The notes under the pieces: generated by a model
The model's database searches: none
What the model was told of the DNA's origin: nothing
The model's input: the letters and a program-made list of their open reading frames with translations, nothing else
Assembly: GCF_042675965.1 (NCBI RefSeq)
Contig: NZ_JBHTKJ010000001.1
Span: 62,001 to 126,000 of the forward strand
DNA: 64,000 nucleotides
Reading direction: 5' to 3'
DNA from: Virgibacillus_R byunsanensis
Lineage (GTDB): Bacteria; Bacillota; Bacilli; Bacillales; Amphibacillaceae
Position numbers and translations under genes: made by a program
Shown: positions 16,568-26,595 of the stretch, piece by piece
Layout: every line of letters starts with the position of its first letter
Position numbering within the stretch: position 1 is the stretch's first letter

Positions 16568-19500
16568 TTACATATTTCTACGGTATTGGCCGCCAACTTC
16601 GTACAGTGCATTTGTTATTTGGCCAAGGCTTGCCACTTTAACTGTTTCAATAAGTTCGGCGAAAATATTTCCACCAGATGCGGCAACGTTTTTTAATCGG
16701 TTAAGCGCTTCTTCGGTATGTGCTTTATGCTCATCCTGGAATTTGTGAAGCTCACTGATTTGATGGTCTTTTTCTGTTTTGGAAGCACGTGCCAACTCCA
16801 TGGAATCAATTTGATCCTCTGAAGGCGGGTTCGGGTTTAGGTACGTGTTAACTCCGACAATCGGAAGTTCACCTGAATGTTTCTTGCCTTCATAGTATAG
16901 AGATTCTTCTTGAATTTTACCACGTTGATATTGACGTTCCATGGCACCAAGTACACCACCACGGTCATTCATTTTTTCAAATTCCTGCAGTACTGCTTCT
17001 TCTACAAGATCAGTTAATTCTTCGACAATGAATGAACCTTGTAAGGAATTTTCATTTTTTGTTAATCCGAATTCCTTACTAATAATCATTTGAATTGCCA
17101 TTGCACGGCGAACCGAATCTTCTGTTGGTGTTGTAATGGCTTCATCATAGGCGTTTGTATGCAAGGAATTTGTATTGTCCTGAATGGCTAGCAGCGCTTG
17201 CAGTGTTGTTCGGATATCGTTAAAATCAATTTCCTGTGCATGAAGTGACCTTCCAGATGTTTGAATATGATACTTCAGCTTTTGACTTCGTTCATTTGCT
17301 CCATACTTATCTCGCATCGTTACAGCCCATATTCTACGAGCTACACGCCCGATTACGGTATATTCAGGGTCTAGTCCGTTTGAGAAGAAGAATGATAGGT
17401 TTTGCGCAAATTTATTAACATCCATTCCACGGCTTAAGTAGTATTCCACATACGTAAATCCGTTAGCCAATGTAAATGCCAACTGTGTAATTGGGTTCGC
17501 TCCCGCTTCTGCAATGTGATAACCAGAAATGGAAACGGAATAGTAATTACGCACGTTTTTGTCAATAAAGTATTGCTGGATGTCACCCATCATACGCAAC
17601 GCAAATTCGGTTGAAAAGATACATGTGTTTTGACCTTGGTCTTCCTTTAAAATATCTGCTTGAACCGTTCCGCGTACGACTGAAATCGTATCATCTTTTA
17701 TTTTTTCATATTCTTCATTGTTTGGTTCGCGACCATTTTCATCTTTGAACTTTGTCAGCTGTTGGTCGATTGCTGTATTAAAAAACATTGCCAGTATAAT
17801 TGGTGCTGGCCCGTTAATCGTCATTGATACCGATGTTAATGGATTGGTTAAATCAAAACCATCGTACAGCTTCTTCATATCCTCCAGTGTACAGATACTT
17901 ACACCACTTTCACCGACTTTTCCGTAAATATCTGGTCGTGGCGCTGGGTCTTCGCCATACAATGTTACCGAATCAAATGCCGTTGATAACCGTTTTGCAT
18001 CCTCATCTTTGGATAGATAATGGAAACGGCGATTTGTTTGTTCTGGTGTACCTTCACCAGCAAACTGTCGGGTCGGATCTTCCCCTTTACGTTTAAATGG
18101 AAAAACACCTGCTGTAAATGGAAACGCACCTGGAACGTTTTCTTTAAGGAGCCACGTTAAACGCTCGCCCCAGTCTTGGAATTTTGGAAAAGCTACTTTT
18201 GGTACTTTGGTCCCAGATAGTGATTCTGTAACAATATCCATTTCAATTTCCTTGTCACGAACAGAGAACGTCATTTTATCCTGGCTGTAGCTTTCTTTTG
18301 TCTCATCCCAGGCATCAAGCAGTTTTTTTGCCTTTGGATTAAGGTTTTCGGCATATTGATCAAACGTTTGATCAATAACTTTTTTAGCATTTTCGTCCTC
18401 AATTACTTCTTTTGAACCTTCTAATTGATAAAGCTTACGAGCTATCCCGCTTTGTTTTTCTGTGTGTTGGTGATACCCGCGGACATGAGTTGCAATCTCG
18501 CGTAAATAATGACGACGTTCATTTGTAATAATCATATTTTGCTTCTGGGCAATGATATTACGTTCGAAATCAATATCATCACTCCAGTTGTACTTTTCGT
18601 TCAATGTATCAACAAGGGATGCAAACAATGCATTCGTACCTGCATCATTAAATTGACTGGCAATTGTTCCGAATACAGGGAACTTAGTTTTGTCTTGATG
18701 GAATAGCATATGACTACGCTCGTACTGTTTACGCACCTGATTGAGTGCGTCTTCCGAGCCCTTTTGCTCAAACTTATTGATAACGATAAAATCAGCGAAA
18801 TCAATCATATCGATTTTTTCCAATTGTGATGGAGCACCGAATTCGGCTGTCATTACATACATCGATAGATCCGTGACATCCGTAATAGCTGCATCACCTT
18901 GGCCGATCCCACTTGTTTCGATAATAATGAAGTCGTAGCCTGATGCACGAACAACACTAATTACGTCCTGAATCGCCTTTGATAATTCACTTCTCGAGTC
19001 ACGAGTTGCAAGGGAGCGCATAAAAACGCGGTCCGTAAATATAGCATTCATGCGAATACGGTCCCCAAGCAAGGCACCGCCTGTTTTCTTTTTCGTCGGA
19101 TCGATCGAGATAACGGCAACCTTCTTATCCGGTATTTCATTAATAAAACGACGAATCAACTCATCGGTCAACGAGCTTTTACCAGCTCCACCTGTACCTG
19201 TAATACCTAGTACTGGTGTTGTTTTATTCCCTTTTGCTTCTAACATTTCGACAACAGCCTGCTTCTCGTCTCTATCAACTTCACTGTTTTCCACATACGT
19301 TATAAACCGCGCAATTGCTTGACGGTTACCTTGCATTAATTGTTCCTGATCTTTTTTTACATCCATTGGCGGAATGAAGTCACACTCTTTAAGCATGAGG
19401 TCGATCATCCCTTGTAACCCTAATTCACGACCGTTTTCCGGAGAAAATATCCGTGAAACACCATATTCATGAAGTTCCTTGATCTCGCGTGGAATGATTA

Positions 19501-19810
19501 CTCCTCCACCGCCACCATAAACATTAATATGATTAGCGCCAAGTTCGTTTAATAAATCAATCATATATTTAAAGTACTCCACATGCCCACCTTGGTAGGA
19601 TGATATGGCAATCCCTTGTGCATCCTCCTGAATCGCAGCATGAACAACATCTTCAACGGAACGGTTATGACCTAAATGAATAACTTCTGCCCCACTAGCT
19701 TGCAGGATTCTGCGCATAATATTTATGGACGCATCGTGTCCATCGAACAAACTTGATGCTGTTACAAAACGAACCGGATGTGTAGGTTTATAAAGTGTTG
19801 CGTTTTCCAT
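16568..19810 (-). CDS. icmF: Fused isobutyryl-CoA mutase IcmF
   Basis: Adenosylcobalamin-dependent mutase interconverting isobutyryl-CoA and n-butyryl-CoA, with related short branched substrates in some members. Three parts are fused: a B12-binding domain (DGHDAS, residues about 1-150), a MeaI-type GTPase chaperone (GTGGAGKSS near 210) and the substrate-binding mutase barrel (about 500-1080). AGGAGG precedes the ATG. It is last in the acyl-CoA block; a 368-bp MITE separates it from tetR, so its transcription may be affected. Confidence 0.94.
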   Translation of the reverse strand: MENATLYKPTHPVRFVTASSLFDGHDASINIMRRILQASGAEVIHLGHNRSVEDVVHAAIQEDAQGIAISSYQGGHVEYFKYMIDLLNELGANHINVYGGGGGVIIPREIKELHEYGVSRIFSPENGRELGLQGMIDLMLKECDFIPPMDVKKDQEQLMQGNRQAIARFITYVENSEVDRDEKQAVVEMLEAKGNKTTPVLGITGTGGAGKSSLTDELIRRFINEIPDKKVAVISIDPTKKKTGGALLGDRIRMNAIFTDRVFMRSLATRDSRSELSKAIQDVISVVRASGYDFIIIETSGIGQGDAAITDVTDLSMYVMTAEFGAPSQLEKIDMIDFADFIVINKFEQKGSEDALNQVRKQYERSHMLFHQDKTKFPVFGTIASQFNDAGTNALFASLVDTLNEKYNWSDDIDFERNIIAQKQNMIITNERRHYLREIATHVRGYHQHTEKQSGIARKLYQLEGSKEVIEDENAKKVIDQTFDQYAENLNPKAKKLLDAWDETKESYSQDKMTFSVRDKEIEMDIVTESLSGTKVPKVAFPKFQDWGERLTWLLKENVPGAFPFTAGVFPFKRKGEDPTRQFAGEGTPEQTNRRFHYLSKDEDAKRLSTAFDSVTLYGEDPAPRPDIYGKVGESGVSICTLEDMKKLYDGFDLTNPLTSVSMTINGPAPIILAMFFNTAIDQQLTKFKDENGREPNNEEYEKIKDDTISVVRGTVQADILKEDQGQNTCIFSTEFALRMMGDIQQYFIDKNVRNYYSVSISGYHIAEAGANPITQLAFTLANGFTYVEYYLSRGMDVNKFAQNLSFFFSNGLDPEYTVIGRVARRIWAVTMRDKYGANERSQKLKYHIQTSGRSLHAQEIDFNDIRTTLQALLAIQDNTNSLHTNAYDEAITTPTEDSVRRAMAIQMIISKEFGLTKNENSLQGSFIVEELTDLVEEAVLQEFEKMNDRGGVLGAMERQYQRGKIQEESLYYEGKKHSGELPIVGVNTYLNPNPPSEDQIDSMELARASKTEKDHQISELHKFQDEHKAHTEEALNRLKNVAASGGNIFAELIETVKVASLGQITNALYEVGGQYRRNM

Positions 19811-19835
19811 CTTCAGTCCTCCTATCTTTATTTAT

Positions 19836-20203
19836 GGCTGTTTTAGCACGCATTGTTGCTTATTTATCTTCATAGTTGCTATAAAATGTGACGTAATTTA
19901 CCGCTCTGGAAATACACTTCGCGCACCTTAGGGCGGCTGGTGAGCTTCTTCATGCTGACGCATTTCAGAATTTCACCTATGCCTTTCCTGTCTGAAGGCC
20001 TCACATAGATACGCCTGCGTCTTCTAGTAACGCTTCGAAGTCTGCTTCCTCGGCGCAAGGGAACTTAGAAAAGAGGATTCAAGTAGTACCTTGGCTGAAG
20101 CCGTGCCCGCGGAAAGCGACTGCCCGGAGCGAAAATCAAGTTGCTGATACGTTCGCTTTTTATATCTATTCTCTCAAAAGCAGCAAACTTTACGAAAACA
20201 TCC
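19836..20203. mobile_element. R2 MITE copy A
   Basis: Ends GGCTGTTTTA and GAAAACATCC form imperfect terminal inverted repeats, flanked on both sides by the same 8 bp, TTATTTAT (19828-19835 and 20204-20211). No protein is encoded. The interior is GC-rich and matches copy C at 42618 in reverse. It occupies the tetR-icmF gap (19811-20224), which holds nothing else. Confidence 0.8.
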
Positions 20204-20224
20204 TTATTTATAATAATGAATTAG

Positions 20225-20860
20225 TTAGCTTACTTCATCAGACGGAAGCTTTATTGCTAATGCTTGTAAAAGATAATAAATTTGCCTGTCGACATATTCT
20301 TCAAGTGTAAATTGCTTTTGCAGCATCCATCTTCTAAATCCCCACATTTGTCCTTGAATGAAAATGTTGTTCGCTAATAATTCCGCGTCCTGCTTGGAAA
20401 TTTCATGCGGCATACACGTAACGATAACCTGTTCTAGCATACCGACCATGTCTCTTTCCTTTTGCAGTACGTATTCCTTGGTATCTTTTTGTAATGATTT
20501 TACTTCTTGGTACATGATTAATACTTCTTCCTGCATGTCATCCATGAGGTGAAAATACGATTCAATTACCGATACTAGATTAGAAGTCGATGGATTCTCT
20601 AAATCTATCGCTAGCTCCAATCGCTCTCTAACCTGCTCATAGATGGAATCACATACAAGAAACAAAACATCTTCTTTCTTCCGAATATATTCGTAGAGGG
20701 TGCCGATGCTAAAGCCTGATTCCTTGGCAATTTCTCGTGTAGTTGTACGGTGAAAACCTTTTTCTTTAAAAAGCGTGATCGCACCTTTTATCATCTGGTT
20801 ACGACGTTTTTCGATTAGTTCTGAGTCTTTTACAGAAGAAAGGACTTGTTTTTGGGTCAT
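20225..20860 (-). CDS. TetR-family regulator, FadR-like
   Basis: A 211-residue repressor with an N-terminal helix-turn-helix (TTTREIAKESGFSIGTLYEYIRKK, residues about 38-62, shown in part) and a ligand-binding helical domain. The ATG follows the meaB stop TAA directly, so the two are translationally coupled. Its place within an acyl-CoA degradation cluster and two FadR-like palindromes upstream of fadF and the thiolase suggest that it represses this block and is released by acyl-CoA. The ligand is inferred. Confidence 0.8.
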   Translation of the reverse strand: MTQKQVLSSVKDSELIEKRRNQMIKGAITLFKEKGFHRTTTREIAKESGFSIGTLYEYIRKKEDVLFLVCDSIYEQVRERLELAIDLENPSTSNLVSVIESYFHLMDDMQEEVLIMYQEVKSLQKDTKEYVLQKERDMVGMLEQVIVTCMPHEISKQDAELLANNIFIQGQMWGFRRWMLQKQFTLEEYVDRQIYYLLQALAIKLPSDEVS

Positions 20861-21796
20861 TTAGCTTCCCCCTTCCTTTTTCCATTTTTTAAACCAATCA
20901 CGTGCTAGCTGATAGGGATCGCTATTTTCATCGATTGGAGGAAGTTCCTTATTATTTTTTATAAAGTCGTTCACTTCACGCCATATTTCCTCACGAATCA
21001 GCTCATGTACTTCAAGTTCCTGCTGGAATACACGTCGTTTTTTTCCTTCTGTAGTCGTGTACAAAAATTCATGATGCTGTTTGATTTTCTCCCACAATTC
21101 ATCTATACCTTTATTTTCGGTTGTTATCGTTTTTACTATGGATGGTTCATGTGTTTCACTCGATGTCATCATCACAAGCTCTTTCAACAAGGCTTTTAAT
21201 TTTCCTACACCATGAAGGTCTGCTTTATTAATAACGAATAAATCGGCAATTTCCATGATCCCTGCCTTAAAAATCTGCAACACATCACCACTGTTCGGCG
21301 TTAACACAAGTGCTGTTGTATCCACGATTTTCATAATGTCGAGCTCTGATTGGCCGACTCCAACTGTTTCCACAATCACAACGTCAAACCCGTACGCATC
21401 ACAAACCCGCACAGCATCCTTTGTTGAACGAGCAAGTCCTCCAAGACTACCGCGTGTCGCCATACTTCTTATGTAGACACCATCATCAGTAAAATGCTGG
21501 TTCATTCGAACACGATCACCTAGCAATGCACCGCCACTGAAAGGACTAGTAGGGTCAACCGCAATAATAGCAACGGTTTTGCCTTCGTTGCGGATATGGG
21601 TAATGAGCTGGTTCACAAGAGAGCTTTTCCCAGCTCCTGGTGATCCAGTTATCCCAACATAACGGGCATTTTTTTTAAGCGAAAACACATCGCTAAGCAT
21701 TTGAAGTTTTTCTGGATGATCATTCTCCACTAATGTAATTGCTTTAGCTAATGCTCGTATGTCCTTATTTTTCATCCGTTCGACTAGTGCGTGCAT
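20861..21796 (-). CDS. meaB: MeaB/ArgK-type GTPase, B12 mutase chaperone
   Basis: G-protein chaperone that loads and protects adenosylcobalamin mutases. Walker A is GSPGAGKSS, and NKADLHG is the guanine specificity motif. The frame is open for 44 more codons upstream, but those are Thr/Arg/Gln-rich and encoded by a 21-bp repeat array with no ribosome site; ATG at 21796 (MHALVERMKNKD) has AAAGGA nine bases upstream. IcmF already contains its own G domain, so the partner of this MeaB may be another mutase. Confidence 0.9.
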   Translation of the reverse strand: MHALVERMKNKDIRALAKAITLVENDHPEKLQMLSDVFSLKKNARYVGITGSPGAGKSSLVNQLITHIRNEGKTVAIIAVDPTSPFSGGALLGDRVRMNQHFTDDGVYIRSMATRGSLGGLARSTKDAVRVCDAYGFDVVIVETVGVGQSELDIMKIVDTTALVLTPNSGDVLQIFKAGIMEIADLFVINKADLHGVGKLKALLKELVMMTSSETHEPSIVKTITTENKGIDELWEKIKQHHEFLYTTTEGKKRRVFQQELEVHELIREEIWREVNDFIKNNKELPPIDENSDPYQLARDWFKKWKKEGGS

Positions 21797-21820
21797 GTAA
21801 GTACGTCCTTTCTGATTTGC

Positions 21821-21921
21821 GGCCTGAGTTGAGGGTGAGGGTGCTATCGCCCGAGTTGAGTGCGTTGTAGTCCTAGTTTGGCTTGTTCTGGCCCGAGTTT
21901 GTTGCTTTGTGGCCCGAGTTT
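21821..21921 (+). repeat. 21-bp period array (b): GCCCGAGTTT core
   Basis: Cores GGCC/TGAGTT and variants at about 21821, 21848, 21869, 21890 and 21911; the last three intervals are 21 bp. It fills the gap between an acyl-CoA dehydrogenase and the true meaB start. Because 21 is a multiple of three it keeps a spurious frame open into meaB. Confidence 0.8.
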
Positions 21922-21932
21922 TGCTCATTCAT

Positions 21933-23072
21933 TTATTTTGTAAGCATTCTACCGATTACAAGTCGTTGAATTTCGTTTGTTCCTTCGTAAATTTGAGTGA
22001 TTTTTGCATCACGCATATAGCGTTCTACAGGATAATCCTTTGTATAACCATATCCACCGAATACTTGAACTGCTTCGACAGTTGTACGCATTGCTGTGTC
22101 ACCTGCATATAATTTAGACATAGCAGATGCTTTTCCATATGGTTTGCCTTCTGATTCGAGCCATGCAGCTTGGTAAGTTAGTAGGCGAGACGCTTCAATT
22201 TCTGTTGCCATGTCTGCCAATTTAAAAGAAATCCCTTGGTTAGTTGCAATTGGCTTACCAAATTGTTCGCGCTCTTTTGCATAATCTACTGCTGCATCCA
22301 ATGCTCCTTGAGCGATTCCTAATGCCTGTGCAGCAATTCCGTTACGACCACCGTCAAGTGTTGACATCGCAATTTTAAATCCTTCACCTTCAGCACCTAA
22401 CATGTTTTCTTTCGGAATACGACAATTTTCAAAAATTAGCTCTGTTGTCGGAGATGAACGGATCCCAAGTTTCTTTTCTTTTTTACCAAATGTGAAGCCT
22501 TCTGTACCTTTTTCTACAATAAATGCACTGATTCCTTTATGTTTTGCATCCGCATCTGTCTTTGCAAATACGATATAAATATCAGCAACACCACCATTGG
22601 TGATCCATACTTTGCTACCATTCAATACATAGTGGTCGCCATCTTCTTTTGCCGTTGTTTTCATCGAAACAACGTCACTACCAGCACCAGGCTCAGATAG
22701 TGCATATGCACCTAACGCTTCACCTGTTGCTAAACGGTATAAGAAGGTTTTCTTCTGTTCTTCGTTTCCATAGGTAAAGATCGGCCAGCTTGCTAGTGAA
22801 AGGTGAGCTGACAACGTTACACCAGTTGATGCACATACGCGTGAAAGCTCTTCAACTGCAATTACATAACTCACATAATCCGCACCAATTCCACCGTACT
22901 CTTCTGGCCATGGAATTCCTGTCAGACCTAACTCAGCCATTTTATCAAAAAGTTCCCGATCGAAACGTTCCTCTTCATCACGTTCTGCTGCTGTTGGCTC
23001 GACATCTTTTTTTGCAAAATCACGTACCATTTTTCGTAGCATTTCTTGTTCGTCTGTTAGTTGAAAATTCAT
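21933..23072 (-). CDS. Acyl-CoA dehydrogenase
   Basis: FAD enzyme that oxidises an acyl-CoA to the 2,3-enoyl-CoA, passing electrons to ETF. The signature AYALSEPGAGSDV binds FAD/substrate, and the catalytic Glu is in IYEGTNEIQ near the C terminus. At 379 aa it is of short-chain/branched-chain type; in B. subtilis acdA has this place beside fadF. It is 15 bp behind a second paralogue, so the two likely handle different acyl chains. Confidence 0.9.
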   Translation of the reverse strand: MNFQLTDEQEMLRKMVRDFAKKDVEPTAAERDEEERFDRELFDKMAELGLTGIPWPEEYGGIGADYVSYVIAVEELSRVCASTGVTLSAHLSLASWPIFTYGNEEQKKTFLYRLATGEALGAYALSEPGAGSDVVSMKTTAKEDGDHYVLNGSKVWITNGGVADIYIVFAKTDADAKHKGISAFIVEKGTEGFTFGKKEKKLGIRSSPTTELIFENCRIPKENMLGAEGEGFKIAMSTLDGGRNGIAAQALGIAQGALDAAVDYAKEREQFGKPIATNQGISFKLADMATEIEASRLLTYQAAWLESEGKPYGKASAMSKLYAGDTAMRTTVEAVQVFGGYGYTKDYPVERYMRDAKITQIYEGTNEIQRLVIGRMLTK

Positions 23073-23087
23073 TTTCCGTTGTCCCCC

Positions 23088-24230
23088 TTAGTCCCTCAAT
23101 AGATTTTTAGCGATTACAATATGCTGGATTTCATTTGTACCTTCGTATATTTCAGTGACCTTCGCATCACGGAAGAAACGTTCTACCGGATAGTCTTCGG
23201 TGTATCCATAACCACCATATACTTGAACCGCTTCAATAGCTGTTTTCATGGCTGTTTTGGATGCATACATTTTCGCCATGGATGCTTCTTTTCCACACGG
23301 AATATTATGCTCTACCATTGACGCAACATTATAGACTAATAGCTTAGCAGCTTCTACTTCTGTTGCCATGTCTGCTAATTTAAAGGCTATCCCTTGATTC
23401 GAGGCGATTGGTTTTCCAAACTGCTCACGTTCTTTGGCATAGCTTACCGCATGTTCTAAAGCGGCCTCCCCTATACCAAGTGACTGAGCAGCAATGCCAA
23501 TTCGGCCGACATTTAAGTTTGCCATAGCAATTCTGAATCCATCGCCTTCGGTTCCAAGCAACTGTTCTTTTGGTACAACACATTGATCAAAGCTCAATTG
23601 TACCGTACTTGACCCGTGTAGTCCCATTTTCCTCTCTTTTTTTCCAATTACAAATCCTGGCGTATCTTTTTCAATAATAAATGCACTAACACCAGCTGCA
23701 CCTTTTTCCTCACCTGTTCGTGCAAACGTGATATACGTATCCGCTGCACCACCATTAGTAATGAAAACTTTTGAACCGTTTAAAATATAATTGTCGCCAT
23801 CTCTTTTTGCAGTCGTTTTCATGTTTGCAACATCAGATCCTGCACCAGGCTCAGTAACAGCGAACGCACCTAAGTATTCACCTGTAGCAAGCTTTGGTAG
23901 GTACTGTTTTTTTTGCTGATCATTGCCAAAGTATAAAATTGGATTCGTACCAACAGATGTGTGCACGGATAAAATGACACCCAGTGTCGCACTTACCTTC
24001 GAGACCTCATGAATTGCAATAATGTAGGACGTATAATCCATTCCTGCTCCACCGTATTCTTCCGGGATAGGAATCCCCATCAACCCAAGTTCACCCATTT
24101 TTTGAATGATTTCTTTTGGAAAACGGTCTTCTTGCTCTATTCGTTCTATTTCTGGTGAAACCTCTTTTTGGGCAAAATCTCGAACCATTTTACGCATCAT
24201 TTCTTGCTCTTCTGAAAAATGCATGTTCAT
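23088..24230 (-). CDS. mmgC: Acyl-CoA dehydrogenase, MmgC-like
   Basis: A second FAD acyl-CoA dehydrogenase (380 aa), closely like B. subtilis MmgC through most of its length, including SVHTSVGTNPILYFGN and AVTEPGAGSDV. The catalytic Glu is in IYEGTNEIQ. GAGGGGGG precedes the ATG. With the thiolase and dehydrogenase upstream it gives the mmgA-mmgB-mmgC order of B. subtilis. The symbol is by similarity. Confidence 0.85.
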   Translation of the reverse strand: MNMHFSEEQEMMRKMVRDFAQKEVSPEIERIEQEDRFPKEIIQKMGELGLMGIPIPEEYGGAGMDYTSYIIAIHEVSKVSATLGVILSVHTSVGTNPILYFGNDQQKKQYLPKLATGEYLGAFAVTEPGAGSDVANMKTTAKRDGDNYILNGSKVFITNGGAADTYITFARTGEEKGAAGVSAFIIEKDTPGFVIGKKERKMGLHGSSTVQLSFDQCVVPKEQLLGTEGDGFRIAMANLNVGRIGIAAQSLGIGEAALEHAVSYAKEREQFGKPIASNQGIAFKLADMATEVEAAKLLVYNVASMVEHNIPCGKEASMAKMYASKTAMKTAIEAVQVYGGYGYTEDYPVERFFRDAKVTEIYEGTNEIQHIVIAKNLLRD

Positions 24231-24296
24231 ATAATTGCCCCCCTCTCTGCTTTTCGTGATCGTTTATTTTTTTACTTTAATGCTTACGTACATTTC

Positions 24297-25145
24297 CTAA
24301 TATTGATAGAATCCTCGGCCGGACTTTTTGCCCAACCATCCAGCTTTAACATATTTCCTTAGTAACGGGCATGGACGGTATTTGCTGTCGCCAAATCCTT
24401 CATGTAGTACTTCCATAATGTACAGACATGTATCCAAACCGATAAAATCAGCCAGAGTTAACGGACCCATCGGATGATTCATACCTAGTTTCATAACCGT
24501 ATCGACATCTTCTGGTGATGACACCCCTTCATACACGGTATAAATCGCTTCATTGATCATTGGCATAAGGATTCGGTTGGAAACAAACCCTGGAAAATCC
24601 TGTACTTCTACTGGTGTTTTACTTAGTTTCTCTGTCATATTTTCGATAGCTTGATAGGTTTCCTCACTCGTTTGTAGCCCTCGAATGATTTCCACTAGTT
24701 TCATAACAGGTACTGGATTCATAAAATGCATACCAATAACCTGTTCAGGACGATTAGTTGCAGCAGCAATTTCAGTGATCGGCAATGATGATGTATTCGT
24801 CGCTAGAATTGCCTGCTTTGGAGCGAATTTATCTAAATCACTAAACACCTTTGTTTTTACATCCATATTTTCTACGATAGCTTCAATGATTAGATCACAG
24901 GACTCTGCATCACTCAGTTGAGATGAAGGTGCTAATCTGTTTAATGTCTCTGCTTTTGCTTCTTCAGTGATACGTTCTTTATCAACGGCGCGCGTGAGCA
25001 GTTTTTCAATATTATTCATTCCCTTATCAAGGGCATCTTCGTTCATGTCATTTAGTAATACACTAAATCCTGATTGCGCACAGACCTGGGCGATTCCCGC
25101 TCCCATTTGCCCTGCGCCAATTACCATTACTTTTTTTATTGTCAT
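24297..25145 (-). CDS. mmgB: 3-hydroxybutyryl-CoA dehydrogenase (MmgB/Hbd-like)
   Basis: NAD(P)-dependent oxidation of 3-hydroxyacyl-CoA to 3-ketoacyl-CoA. The Rossmann motif GAGQMGAGIA is at residues 10-19, and the catalytic His is in GMHFMNPVPVM. Full length at 282 aa with the C-terminal dimerisation domain. It lies between the thiolase and acyl-CoA dehydrogenases in the same direction; a 21-bp repeat array fills the gap to the thiolase. Confidence 0.9.
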   Translation of the reverse strand: MTIKKVMVIGAGQMGAGIAQVCAQSGFSVLLNDMNEDALDKGMNNIEKLLTRAVDKERITEEAKAETLNRLAPSSQLSDAESCDLIIEAIVENMDVKTKVFSDLDKFAPKQAILATNTSSLPITEIAAATNRPEQVIGMHFMNPVPVMKLVEIIRGLQTSEETYQAIENMTEKLSKTPVEVQDFPGFVSNRILMPMINEAIYTVYEGVSSPEDVDTVMKLGMNHPMGPLTLADFIGLDTCLYIMEVLHEGFGDSKYRPCPLLRKYVKAGWLGKKSGRGFYQY

Positions 25146-25195
25146 GATGAAAGGTCCTCCTTTATAGTTGCTTGATCGAGTTCGTCTTCGTTGTT

Positions 25196-25327
25196 ACGCG
25201 AGTTTTATGCTGGGGTGCGCGACTTTCCCGCTCTGTTGCGCGACTTTCCCGCTCTGTTGCGCGAGTTTCTTGCTCTGTTGCGCGACTTTCTTGCTCTGTT
25301 GCGCGACTTTCCCTGTTGCGCGACTTT
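25196..25327 (+). repeat. 21-bp period array (c): GCGCGACTTT core, seven units
   Basis: Cores GCGCGACTTT or GCGCGAGTTT begin at 25196, 25217, 25238, 25259, 25280, 25301 and 25318; all but the last interval are exactly 21 bp. The spacer here is CC/TTGCTCTGTT. The array lies between the thiolase stop and the dehydrogenase start, inside an apparent operon. Confidence 0.9.
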
Positions 25328-25344
25328 CTATCTTAGATAGAAGT

Positions 25345-26535
25345 CTAGCCTCTTGGAACTTCGATTAATACTGCGTCGCCTTGACCGCCGCCACTACAAA
25401 TTGCTGCGATTCCAAGACCACCGCCGCGACGTTTTAGTTCGTGGATCAGTGTTAAAATAATACGTGCTCCACTTGCTCCGATTGGATGACCTAGTGCAAC
25501 CGCTCCACCATTAACATTAACTTTTTCTGGGTCAATATCAGCAATTTTCCCGCTTGCAAGAGATACTGCCGCGAATGCTTCGTTGATTTCAAATAGGTCG
25601 ATTTCGCCTTTGGAATGACCAGTTTTTTCTAGTAGTTTATTGATTACTAGACCAGGAGTTTGCGGGAAGTCTTTTGCTTCTACAGCAACTTCCGCATGAC
25701 CAAGAACTGTTGCCAATGGCGTCTTTCCTAATTGTTCTGCTTTTTCGTCAGACATGACAACAAATGCACATGCGCCATCATTAATACCAGGAGCGTTTCC
25801 TGCAGTTATTGTACCCTCAGAGCCAAATGCAGGTCGTAATTTTGCTAGTTTTTCCACACTGGTATCCATGCGTGGTGCTTCATCTGTATCAACAACGATT
25901 GGATCCCCTTTACGTTGTGGGACCTCAACAGCAACAATTTCCTCAGCAAACTTCCCATCATTAATTGCTTGACCTGCACGTTGATGACTGCGGTATGACC
26001 ACTCATCTTGTGCTTCTCTTGTTAGTTCGTACTCTTCAGCGGTTGAATTTCCGTAATTACCCATGTGTACACCGTTAAACGAACATGTTAAACCATCATG
26101 AACCATCATATCTTTTACACTTTTATCGCCCATCCGATTACCCCAGCGTGCATCTGGTAGGAAGTATGGTGCGTTGCTCATGCTTTCCATCCCACCTGCG
26201 ACAATGGTATCCTCATCACCCAAGCGGATTAGCTGGTCAGCTAATGTCACACTACGCAGACCTGATGCGCAAACTTTGTTAATTGTTTCTGTTTTTACAT
26301 TCCATGGAATCCCTGCTTCACGTGCTGCTTGGCGAGAAGGGATTTGACCTTGACCACCTTGTAAAACAGTTCCCATAATTACTTCATCAATTTCTTTTTC
26401 GTCAAGGCCTGCACGATCCAATGCTTCACGAATTGCTTTACCGCCAAGTTGTGATGCGGTAAATGATTTCAGTGATCCTCCAAATTTACCAAACGGGGTT
26501 CTTGCTCCTGAAACGATAACAGTTTTTCTCATCAT
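25345..26535 (-). CDS. mmgA: Acetyl-CoA acetyltransferase (thiolase, MmgA-like)
   Basis: Thiolase that cleaves or condenses acetoacetyl-CoA. The nucleophile is Cys89 (NKVCASGL), and the C-terminal GHPIGASG and CSGGGQG segments supply the catalytic His and second Cys. Twelve upstream in-frame codons are left out: ATG at 26535 has GAGAGGA seven bases upstream and gives MMRKTVIVSGARTPFG. A terminator-like hairpin and a FadR-like palindrome upstream suggest that a transcript starts here. Confidence 0.93.
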   Translation of the reverse strand: MMRKTVIVSGARTPFGKFGGSLKSFTASQLGGKAIREALDRAGLDEKEIDEVIMGTVLQGGQGQIPSRQAAREAGIPWNVKTETINKVCASGLRSVTLADQLIRLGDEDTIVAGGMESMSNAPYFLPDARWGNRMGDKSVKDMMVHDGLTCSFNGVHMGNYGNSTAEEYELTREAQDEWSYRSHQRAGQAINDGKFAEEIVAVEVPQRKGDPIVVDTDEAPRMDTSVEKLAKLRPAFGSEGTITAGNAPGINDGACAFVVMSDEKAEQLGKTPLATVLGHAEVAVEAKDFPQTPGLVINKLLEKTGHSKGEIDLFEINEAFAAVSLASGKIADIDPEKVNVNGGAVALGHPIGASGARIILTLIHELKRRGGGLGIAAICSGGGQGDAVLIEVPRG

Positions 26536-26595
26536 TAAGACATCCTCTCGTTTATATGTATTTATTTCCATTGATAACGCTTACTTTTCCACTTC

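Noticed and set aside
21797..21928. N-terminal 44 residues of MeaB
   Set aside because: Encoded by a 21-bp array; the ribosome site is before the internal ATG at 21796.
25196..25330. Possible CRISPR array
   Set aside because: The period is 21 bp with both core and spacer repeated; no unique spacers of 26-40 bp and no cas genes.
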